Assembly (NCBI GenBank): GCA_019055375.1
Contig: JAHQIW010000067.1
Location: forward strand, 62,001-126,000
From: Parelaphostrongylus tenuis
Taxonomy: Eukaryota > Nematoda > Chromadorea > Rhabditida > Metastrongylidae
Length of the DNA stretch: 64,000 bases
Direction: 5' to 3'
Part shown: positions 9,798 to 18,699 of the stretch, one piece after another
Layout of the letters: each line of letters opens with the position of its first letter
Numbering within the stretch: the stretch's first letter is position 1
Program-made: the position numbers and the translations under genes
Notes under the pieces: model-generated
The model's database searches: none
Told to the model about the DNA's origin: nothing
What the model saw: the letters and a program-made list of their open reading frames with translations, nothing else

Positions 9798-12552
9798 ATA
9801 TATAAATACAGTATATGCATGTATACATACATATATATACATGTATACATTTGGCGGATAGAACGACATGCAGCTCTCCACGGGTATACAATACAGATCT
9901 CGATAAGATAAATTCGGAAAGATAGAAGGCCTGGAGTCATTGACGAGGAACACAATCAAAGATTACGCGTGTATTACAGGACACCTTTAAACCGGCCGCC
10001 TATACGCTTCTTTGAAACAGGATGGTTATCACGATGTTGTTGCTTAGACATACTCGTATGTCTGGTGTAAGAAGAGAATCGCTTGGACTAAGAAGTAAGT
10101 CTCATTTAATTCTTCAACTTCTTAACTGAACAAATTCTCTGAGATAAGAGTGCAGCTATGAGACAAGCTACTCGCTCAAAGTAGAGACATCCATTTGCAG
10201 AATCAAAACGAGGTGAAATTGGAAGAAAAATTTGCGGCAACCGAAAAACATTGAATCAGCAAGTGTCGGCACCAAAGTTGTAACTAAGTTGGGAACTATA
10301 ACGTTTCTAGAGAGCGGTAACTACTCGTAAACTATGAAATGCGTACAAAAAAATACCAATCCAAAATTAGTAGAAAAACGCGCGTCAGCTACACTGTTTT
10401 GAACCACCTTGTGTTAACTCGAAAGCGGAATGTACGAGACAGTAATGTCTTTGGCATAAAGCGAGATCATCAAGAATATGAGGTAAAACTTCAGCTTGAA
10501 AAATTTTATGGCAACTAATTTGTTGATTTGCCTATAACATAGACGGACTATTTCAACAGTTCGTTGATTACAAGTAAATCTTCTCATAGTAGGACACTAA
10601 AAATACCAACACTTCCACTTCACTATTGTGACACCTCGCTTAAAACGTATAATACATCCTGATAGCATATTTTAAGCCTTTCATGCGATCTTATGGCATA
10701 TGTTATGGCACTTTTATAGTGCTAGACACGTCTTCGGCCATCCGGCCTCATCAGTAGCACGGTATCGCTCGGCTACTCGCTCCTAGCAAAAGGGTTTCGA
10801 AGCCGTACAAGTTATAGTCTACGTAAGATGAAAGCCACTCTTTCAGAGTGATTAATCATCGACAGGCGTTTGCTTAGCTTTCGGCTATTAGGCCAGTATA
10901 CACATCAACGCTTTCAATCGATTATTTTGAAACCTCTCTAAATTCTTATAAGACAATCCTGTGTGGGTGCTCCAGTTCCCACACTAAGAGTTAGCGACGA
11001 CGAACGTTTCACACTCTATGTCTAGTGAAATTATCACCGAACACAAAGTGTTGCACGAGTGAAAGTGCTCATGGCTAGTATAGTCAATATATCATATTTT
11101 TCGTTTCGAGTGTTTTCTTAAGACCACGGCTCAAATTTCAACATGCCAAATAATCATTTTTGAGCCACGCATGTCATGTGGCCTGTTAAAAAGCACCCAA
11201 ACAGGACTGGCAAAAGACGAGGAAGGGCAAGTGCCCGACTGACGAGACTGCAAGGTCGAAACACGTTTATCGGGATTCATAAGTCAGCCCTTTTTCAACA
11301 GACCACATGACATGCGTGGCTCAAAAATGATTATTTGGCATACTGAAATTTGAGCTGTGGGCTTAAGAAAACACTCGGAACAAAAATATGACATATAAGA
11401 TATCCTGACAGCATATTTTAAGCCTTTCATGCGATCTGTTATGGCACTTATACAGTGCTAAGGGCGTGTTTCGGCCCTTTAGCCTCATCTCCAGCACGGT
11501 GCTTCTCGGCTACTCACCACCCATTGTACGGAATCGAAACCGTACAAGTTACACTCTGCGTAGTCTGGAAGGATTACCGCACAATAAACAAAGTCCACAA
11601 CAACAGCGGAGTGGATTATGATGCTAACAGAAACGAGGGCGTGCAGTTCAACTAGATTACTTCGTATTTCACACTCAGAATCTGAGCAGTGAGAAATCGG
11701 ACATCGTGGAGCATGTGAAAATATGTGGTCTTAGTTTGAAGAATGTTGAGCCGGACTGTCAGCGAATCACACACAAATAATCAATCATAGAAATTTTGAA
11801 GAAATCTTACGAAAACAGACTGGACAGTCTGTAATTTTTCTTCGTTACAATTTTGAGAGATTGAAAATGTTTTGTAATCAACTCCCAAAACAAGATTCAT
11901 TATAACAATTGCTAGAATAGTGGGTTAAACAGACGATAATGATTAGAATTCGCCAAATTTACCAAATTGTTTGGGTTATTTTCTTTGATGCAAGTGTTCC
12001 GTTCTAAAGCAATAAACCTACATTCGTATTTAACGATTCGAGAAGTGGAGCTGAGAACTGAGAATCGTAACAGGAAACAGTGATGGAAAAAAAGGAAAAA
12101 AGAGAAGAAGATAAAAAAAATATGGCATGCTTTATGCAATAGAAGTGGACGCTCTTCAGAACATGGATGTGATTGTAAGAGTACACAATGCACAGGTAGT
12201 ACATATTCACTTATGAAACAGTCTTCTGGATCAAATACTAGAGGACATCATTGAGTAGAACAAGAAAATCAATCCAAGTCCAATATGCTACAAATATATC
12301 AAGTGGAGTTGTTAAATATAACTTTGTTCAATTTTCTATGACTTACAAGTGATTGCCAAATCCAAGAGATGCAGCGGAATTGACGATAACGAAGTGGTTT
12401 CACGGCAAATGATAATTTGTTTGTTTATATGGTCTTAGCTAAGAGGCAGTACATCTCTTTCCGACTCGCAACAACCGCCGATTGACCGTGGTCGAGATCT
12501 AGAAATGTCTCTGAACGTCTATCTAGGAAATTCTGAAGAAAACGACTATTAA
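9032..12552 (+). CDS. Five-exon gene model, 198 aa, product unknown
   Basis: The exons are 9032-9249, 10021-10094, 10201-10279, 10371-10482 and 12439-12552. Total length is 597 bases and every junction keeps frame. Donors are GTATGT, GTAAGT, GTAACT and GTAAAA. Acceptors include CTTTGAAACAG, CATTTGCAG and GGTCTTAG. Exon 1 could instead start at 9149 after CAACCCAG. Visible pieces are [40 protein letters not shown], the basic run [17 protein letters not shown], and an acidic end [15 protein letters not shown]. No domain is recognised. Intron 4 (about 2 kb) holds the hammerhead repeat cluster. Some exons could be chance, so the whole chain is less certain than any one junction. Confidence 0.4.
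9676..9850. repeat. (TA)n microsatellite in intron 1 of the 9 kb model
   Basis: Interrupted TATA/CATA tract. It produces four overlapping spurious frames. Confidence 0.95.
10655..10960. repeat. Hammerhead-bearing repeat, copy 1
   Basis: It aligns with 11401-11560 (ATCCTGAnAGCATATTTTAA, then GTTATGGCACTT) and with 16090-16345 (AGCCGTACAAGTT-like, TTTCAGAGTGA, then CTTTCAATCGA-TATTTT). All three lie in the same orientation. Confidence 0.65.
10719..10760 (-). ncRNA. Hammerhead-like motif, decayed
   Basis: On the minus strand: stem I GTGCTA/TAGCAC (6 bp, perfect), exact CTGATGA, stem II GGCC-GGAT-GGCC, then GAAG where the core needs GAAA, and GTC before the 3' stem. One core change and a shortened stem III make activity doubtful. 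Confidence 0.35.
11088..11396. mobile_element. Foldback element with about 100-base terminal inverted repeats
   Basis: The arm at 11088-11187 and the reverse complement of 11297-11396 agree at most positions, including an unbroken ATAATCATTTTTGAGCCACG core. The loop is about 110 bases and no protein is encoded. The outer ends are TA-rich, so a TA-type target site is possible. Confidence 0.8.
11234..11274 (+). ncRNA. Hammerhead-like motif in the foldback loop
   Basis: Stem I is CCCGA (11234-11238) with TCGGG (11270-11274). The core is CTGACGA (position 7 C instead of T). Stem II is GACT/GGTC with a TGCAAG-type loop, then GAAAC, a four-base loop and TTA before the 3' stem. Known hammerheads prefer GUC at the cleavage site but accept NUH. 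Confidence 0.4.
11401..11650. repeat. Hammerhead-bearing repeat, copy 2
   Basis: Same orientation and order as 10655-10960. The two copies flank the foldback element. Confidence 0.6.
11455..11497 (-). ncRNA. Hammerhead-like motif, inactive-looking
   Basis: Stem I GTGCT/AGCAC and GAAAC are kept, but the CTGATGA box reads GAGATGA, so two invariant bases are lost. Confidence 0.3.
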
Positions 12553-12812
12553 CTGGTATGTAGCGTATGAACGAAGAGAAGAAATAGTAAATACTCAAGG
12601 CCCATTGAAATCGCGATGGACTTCACAATATTCATAGATGGTAGTTCACAGTATTTTTTGAGATTGCAGGATTCTTCGTGAATCGTTTTCATGCCCAGCT
12701 ATTTCCTTCGCAAAGGAATTGCTTGACCTTTTCGTGCATGACTATTTGTGACAAATGTAAGCTAAGGAATACTTGATGAGAACGTTTAACTCGGTTGCCA
12801 TCAAATGTTCAG

Positions 12813-13011
12813 AGAGAATGATTCGACCTGTATCACAAAGCAGACGAAACCCTCGATCAGCAACCCAATATGTGAAATGTTCGAAAAGTTTTGCGGACGA
12901 CGAATGAGAGGCAACGAATCGGATATGGAGGCGCAAAAAACTGATGACAGGTCAGTAAACAATTAATAACAAATAGATAAGGAATACTTAACTTCACATT
13001 TCAGAATATAA
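12813..13011 (+). CDS. Candidate last two exons of a gene
   Basis: The exon 12813-12950 follows ATGTTCAG and reads 45 codons, including KQTKPSISNPICEMFEKFCG and RGNESDMEAQKTDD. A 54-base intron (GTCAGT to CACATTTCAG) then leads to a two-codon end at 13011, and AATAAA lies about 95 bases on. If the intron is not used, the frame stops at SVNN. The minus strand is also open here (12936-12742). Part of the exon resembles 32705-32755. Confidence 0.3.
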
Positions 13012-13404
13012 CGACAGCGTCGTAGTTTCGTCCCGCACGGCCAAAATAAGCGCAGTACAGTTGGATTTGTAAAGCTTGTATCAGAACTACACAACAAATT
13101 ACTAAAATAAATCACTGATTATTTTGGTTGAAGCTGGGGAAGCCGTGAAAAACGGAATACAGCAGAGCGGAAAATGTCGTCTATTATGCAAACAGCAGTG
13201 ATTAATTATTATTCTTCAAGCACGTAACGTAATGTTAGTCTCAAGCCACACGATAAAGGACAGGGCAGACGATGAGTTGATTTCACCTCACTGTGGAAGA
13301 ATGTAGTTGCCCTTATGACTCCGATAGAATTGTTTTAAGCGTATTGCGCTTCAGCATTTATTTAAAAAAAATACTAGAATTCAAACAGAATTCGTTTTTA
13401 TTTA

Positions 13405-13625
13405 ACCGCATCTGGCGGTGGCATGATATTATAAATACATCCATTGATGCAGTGATGTGCAAACTTTGCGTCAGATGGGACTCAAAACCATATTTCATCC
13501 CGTGCTCGAGCCGTTGCACTACCGACGCCTCTTCTGACACCACTTTACGCTACAACGCATCTATCTGTCAGCAATTAACCGTCAACGGTTTGGCCCTGGT
13601 GATCCGTCATAGTACTCAATATGTG
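13405..13625 (-). repeat. SINE-A copy 3
   Basis: On the minus strand: GATAGATGCGTTGTAG leader, GGCGTCGGTAGTGCAACGG, a degenerate B-box (GGTTTTGAGTCCC), GCACATCACT tail, and the 3' CACCGCCAGATGCGGTTAAA hairpin shared with copy 2. Confidence 0.6.
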
Positions 13626-14459
13626 TCAGCGATATTTCAATCATAAACGTTTAGTACATTCCAAGTTCTCAACTAGTCGAATATTTTGATAATCAAAACA
13701 CACGAGGAAGCCGACGAAAATTTGGGGTGCACATCTTATATAATGAACGAAAGCAGCTATTGGAAGATCTCTTACCAGTGAAAACCTAAGAAAACTCAAA
13801 TAAAAAAAAGTGCAGCCAAATAAGTTTGTGTAATATAGGAACACTATTTGTAACAAGAATGACTTAGTTAAAGAACTATGTCATAATTTGGACCCCTACA
13901 AGACCAAGATTGAGGCCCTGTAGGGATTACTCCAAGTGGGATAAAAGTGAACTGTATTGATGAAATAAAGTTCAAAATATCGGCAGTTTGAAAAAATCTA
14001 ATGAGCAATGAAAAATCCAAAAACAATGAATATAGAAGATTGGTTAGAATCAAAATTTGTACTCCACACAATTTGAAGCCAGTCCAGGAAGGAAAGGGTC
14101 TTCACACGTACAAACGACTTGGCATAGAAAGATTGGAGAAGTAAAGCAATAGTTTCCAGAAGTGTGCTGTTCTGAGATGATCTGGATCCGACTAAGCCGT
14201 CACGCCTTCCTTCTTATTGACTCTCAACGGAATCTGTGGGTGTTTACTTGATTCACAGCTTCATAAATCGTCTCAAAAAACTCCCAAAGGAATTATGAAC
14301 GCCTTGTGTTGGACTTACACAAAGTAACTTCAACAGCAGTATTCTACACTACATAATACTAATATTATAACAGAGATTTCAACATAGCGAAAACACGAAA
14401 TGAATCGATGTAGGTGGCAGCTCTCTGTGAACAGAGAAACAGCTTGTTAGCTCTTCATT

Positions 14460-14476
14460 CCCCCCCCCCCCCCCCC
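14460..14476. repeat. Poly-C run
   Basis: Seventeen consecutive C residues in AT-rich sequence. A sequencing or assembly length error is possible. Confidence 0.9.
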
Positions 14477-14882
14477 ATTTCTTTGCTGATTTCATGCTTA
14501 CCATCACAATGATATGAGTAAAACGATGCAAGGCTTGCGATCAATCTTGATAGCGATCACTGCCGATCACTAGACAGCATACGGCCAACAAAATTTTGAG
14601 AGTTCTCAATTTCCCGCGCAAAACCAGGTTTTTGACCAAAAGATTTCGATTACATCAAACCTTAACAGATGTTCTCCGGGGATAAATGAAGAATCGACTC
14701 TTTCGCTGGAGGAAACTTTTCTTAAGAGTGTTTGAGATTCGAAAGTTAATTTCCGGCTAGTGCGCTAAGAGGCCTGTTTTTCTAAAAGCGCCATTTTATA
14801 ACATTGCAGCAGAAAGAAAACATAAGTGTTTCACACATATAATTTCTCTCTCGCAGGACAGAACTATTCAAGGAATTATGGA

Positions 14883-15209
14883 TAATCATTCGACAGCGTT
14901 AGTTTTGACGATTCCAACGCTGTGCTTATTTTGTGCAAAAAGTCCTTTCACTGGAGTGCAGCAGAAAAAACCAAATCGAGTTTCTCATACGCGGTGGACT
15001 TGTTTATCGGCTGGCCGTGGATTCGATACGGCGTTTTGCGATCGACGATCAATTGCGTTGGCGCGACTAACATATGGAGTGCAATTTTTGTTAAATATTC
15101 TGAGATAATTTCTCCGTCTTGTGAGAAAACTGCGGATAAAACGTATGACTCCGTTATTACAAGATTTCCTCTACACGTTCACTTGCTTTTCGTGTTCACA
15201 GCGAAGTAA
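14883..15209 (+). CDS. Coding-like open frame, possibly a gene relic
   Basis: Over 100 codons are open with coding-like third positions (NAVLILCKKSFHWSAAEKTK, FIGWPWIRYGVLRSTINCVG). A second frame is open for 83 codons from an excellent acceptor (TTTCTCTCTCGCAG, 14856). The better-looking frame has a stop just after that acceptor, which suggests a frameshifted relic or a wrong frame choice. Confidence 0.25.
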
Positions 15210-15265
15210 CAGTAGAAATTCAGAGCCGGTGTAAAATATAAGCTTATATCAAATGCTATAGCGTT

Positions 15266-15457
15266 ATGGAAACGTTTTCCAAAAAAGAGGAATGCAGCAC
15301 AATAGCCAGAGATCCAAGCTTTCCAACGATTATCAATTTTCTTACAAAAAGATCTTACCCAGCAAAAGGGTCGTTTCTTGATTTGTCCCCGGATAACATA
15401 AAAGAACTCCTTAGCAATAAGAAAATCAAGCAAATAAACAGTTTACTAAGATCATGA
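15266..15457 (+). CDS. Candidate small ORF, 63 aa
   Basis: ATG to TGA with even codon use: METFSKKEECSTIARDPSF, then FLDLSPDNIKELLSNKKIKQ. No acceptor directly precedes it. It may belong with the open frame that ends 57 bases upstream. It is not recognised. Confidence 0.25.
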   Translation: METFSKKEECSTIARDPSFPTIINFLTKRSYPAKGSFLDLSPDNIKELLSNKKIKQINSLLRS

Positions 15458-16089
15458 CAAATTATGGCAAAAAATGGGTTAGATCAAGAAAAGGAATAAG
15501 GAGAAGCAAGATTATACGGAGTTTGATAAACGTCGGAGAATCAACATTGCCGTCATTTGTCATACAGAGAACATAGCGAACCCTAAAGGCGCTCTTTGGC
15601 AATCATGTCAAACAGTTAGCTCTGGACAGACTTAGACTGGTTTGCATGACTGCTTAATTATCACACTAATGACTATTAAGTCTACTACATCCACTTGTTT
15701 ACTCAAGTCAAGCAGTCTCCATGGAGACCGACGACGACAATTTGTAAATGATGCTATAGCCGAAATATACAATGAGCTAACGCTGTCCACTTAGAGATAA
15801 TATACTTTACTCCTTGGTACTTCAAAGTTCGCAAAGGCCATCTTCAGCCGTGAGATTCTGATGAGCAGCTCTGGTGTATGGAACATTACGAGAACTTTCA
15901 ACATTTGTTACAATTCATTACATTCTAGTGAGATGACGCTTGCACAATTTGCGACAGCAATGGAATTAAAATACAGAAAGCTGATAAGCTTCAAACAGAT
16001 TAAATAGAGATTTGATAACATCGAAGCAAAACCAGATTCACAATAATCTGATTCAGTTCCCTCAAGTCTTTCAGAGGCCCTGATGCGGC

Positions 16090-16345
16090 ATCTCAAGTGC
16101 TAGAAGTAAGTTTCGCCTTTCTCGCAAAGCTCATCAGTAGCACATGCCATTCCGCTATCGCCCTCTACCATCATAGGAAATTGAAAGTCATACAAGTTGC
16201 GCTCCGAGTCAAGTGAGAAGCATCCAGAGTGGCGCTCTTTCAGAGTGACTGATGGTCGATTGTTGTTTGCTTGGTTTACAGCTTACCCAAATATGTAAAT
16301 ATAAACACTTTCAATCGACTATTTTAAAACTTAGAGCCAGATTCA
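16090..16345. repeat. Hammerhead-bearing repeat, copy 3
   Basis: Same family and orientation as 10655-10960. The shared downstream blocks are TCATACAAGTT, CTTTCAGAGTGA and CACTTTCAATCGACTATTTT. Confidence 0.6.
16097..16143 (-). ncRNA. Near-canonical type I hammerhead ribozyme motif
   Basis: The minus strand reads stem I GTGCTA paired with TAGCAC (6 of 6), exact CTGATGA, stem II GCTTT/AAAGGC (one wobble), exact GAAA then C, a four-base loop, and TTC just before the 3' strand of stem I. Every invariant hammerhead core base is present. The cleavage triplet TTC is an allowed NUH. Stem III has one standard pair (A-T). A minimal stem III is typical of retroelement-borne type I hammerheads. Activity is inferred, not shown. 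Confidence 0.55.
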
Positions 16346-16929
16346 CTCGATGTATACCACAATACATCTTATGGATCGTTATAATATCAGTAGAAAAAGA
16401 ATGAATTCGAATGATCATATACTTCTTGAGTCGTTTCAGAAAACTTTCGGTATTCAATCATTCAAATATCAATTTTTGTGGCCAAATGCCAAATGTTCAA
16501 CAGAAAAAGATGGCCGATGGACGACATTGATAACGTGGAAATGAAGAAAAAGCCCTTAATTGTCCAATGCACTGAAGCATCTATGAAGATGACACTTTAG
16601 TTTATGCTATGAATAAATATGCTGATGTCTCTCCTGCTTCACAACCGTTCCTCTAGATGTGAGAGGAAAACCACCAGTCACACCGCTCGATAGGTTTCAC
16701 GTGGCCAACAAAGAATCATGCTATCTTAAATAGCTCCCTTTTGGAGTTGTTTCCATATCAAAGAGGAATTATCCCTCAACAAGTTAATTCTATGTCTTCA
16801 AAGTCACCAGGATTCCCAGGACCGACTATCTTTTAACCTTAGCTAGGCATGATTAGAATAAATTAATGGCATTTTCCTGATGAGCAGTTCCGACGCTGGT
16901 AATAGTAGTAATTATTGAATATTCAGTGC

Positions 16930-17290
16930 AGCTTAATAACACAGCATAGTGTAATGCAATACAGCATCACAATAACAATACAATGGCTAACAATTCCATT
17001 AGTCTCGCCTTCTCCAGAGCCTCGAAAGTCAAAGTGACTTGCAATTCACTCAGTCAAACACCTCCATGACCCCGGCAAAAAAATGTAATGACCAAGTCCC
17101 TAAAACTCAAAATCCAAAATTTGTTCTTTAGGATTTCTGCTCGGGCTATGGGGGTGTTTGAATGAGTGGATTGTAAATCATTTTGACCTTTCCAAGCCCC
17201 GAATAAGGCGATATTCATCTAAACGTTAGTCGTTGTATTATTGTTGCACTGCATTACTGTACTGTTATTGTACTGCTGCATCATTAGTAT
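16930..17290. mobile_element. Long foldback element (MITE-like)
   Basis: The arms, about 16935-17073 and 17147-17285, are inverted repeats with moderate divergence. The best block is TCAAACACCTCCATGACC against its partner TCAAACACCCCCATAGCC. The loop is about 70 bases and nothing is encoded. Confidence 0.7.
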
Positions 17291-17405
17291 TAATCAAATA
17301 CCATTATTATCAAACTCAGAACTGCTCGTCATCAAAATTCCTAACAAACTTGCTCATTTTCTCTTCGATTACAACATTTGGAACAACTGTTTGGTTCTTT
17401 TTCAG

Positions 17406-17459
17406 GGCGACAATTGACGAGTATAAAGTTACCACCCGATCTAGTTGCCGAGACAAATT
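17406..17459 (+). CDS. Candidate 54-base exon
   Basis: An excellent acceptor (TGGTTCTTTTTCAG) is followed by a short open stretch and the donor GTAAGA. Two frames are open (RQLTSIKLPPDLVAETN or ATIDEYKVTTRSSCRDK). No partner exon was found. Confidence 0.2.
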
Positions 17460-17934
17460 GTAAGATCTAGACGATAACGTTAGACGAACGAGTAAGATGT
17501 GAAACTGAACGAACAGTCTTGCTTATATCCGCTTGTATCTCCCAATAAACCTGACAGCAAAACCTATTAGTGACGCAAAACATTGGCATGAAACCCTCAC
17601 AGAGATTACTCAGACCTTCATTCATCACCTAGTCAGTAAGAAGGATTATTGGAGAGCATTATAATGAACAATCCAGTCTTTCTGAGACGGCTCCTGGCGA
17701 AAAAAAAGCAAAAAAAAAAAAAGAAATTGGATCGCTGTAGCACAAGAAACCGAACCTACCGATAACGTAGAAAAAAGTTTCTATCATTAACAAGTCAAGA
17801 CAGATTCACGTCAAATTGTAAACACGACTAACGAATGCAAATAACACAAATTACATAGAAACTGCCAAAAAAGCATCATCTCCCCAAAAAATCAATAATT
17901 TTACGCCAAACTTTTTTTATGACAAAAAGTTATG

Positions 17935-18072
17935 ACATAAATATACCCAATGATGTTGAGTGAGGTGTAAAACTTCTGCGTCACTCGGGACTCGAACCCG
18001 TATCTAACCCTATCCGGGGCGCTTGTTCTAACCCATTGCACTACCGACGCTTGCTTTGTCACCAGAATTATG
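17935..18072 (-). repeat. SINE-A copy 4
   Basis: The best-preserved tRNA-like unit: GCGTCGGTAGTGCAATGGG (18050-18032), T-arm CGGG-TTCGAGT-CCCG (18000-17986), and GCGTC/GACGC pairing at the ends. The anticodon region does not form a standard arm. Confidence 0.65.
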
Positions 18073-18609
18073 ACTCAAACCCTCTAGAAAAATATCTTTA
18101 GCCCACAAAAATCAGATAAATGTTTTGATTATCCTTGTTTCTTCTTTATGTTTATGGAGCCCTTTCAAATATCGGGGGGTTTGAATCAGTAGTTTTCACA
18201 GTATGAAGCCGAGGTAGCGGGAATTAGATATAATATTCTTAGTTTCTAGTTTCTATAGGCTCAAAATATAATGTCAGATTATTAGATTATTCACAGTGTC
18301 TTTTAATCGATTTTTCAAAACTCTCACATTAAAGGAAAATTTATGAAGATATCGTGAGACGAAAATCATTATAAACTCTCATGGGTGCATTTTCTACTAC
18401 CCAAAATTACCAAAGACAAGAGCGGTTTGCTTCTAAGGAAAAAAAAAGACGGCAAACACCCGCGTTTTCGGTCAAAAAAAAAATGTTTTTCAAAAAAAAG
18501 CCTAACTAAAGTGGAAAAATTGGAAAAAAAAGCGAGGAAAAATAGGTATAAAGAAATTTTGGAAAAAAAAACGTCCGCATGCGTCTATTTTCCAGCACAG
18601 ATTGCTCCT

Positions 18610-18612
<3 letters not shown>

Positions 18613-18651
<39 letters not shown>

Positions 18652-18690
18652 GAGAGAGAGGAAGAGAGAGGAAGAGAGAGAAAGTGGAAT
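18613..18690. repeat. (GA)n microsatellite
   Basis: GAGA with GGAA interruptions. The RERERE reading frames across it are artefacts. Confidence 0.95.
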
Positions 18691-18699
18691 TTTAGAGCA

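Noticed and set aside
9534..9959. Several overlapping frames rich in Tyr and Ile
   Set aside because: Produced by the (TA)n microsatellite.
17986..18050. Possible functional tRNA gene
   Set aside because: Good T-arm and end pairing, but no anticodon arm. The same unit recurs as part of SINE-A.
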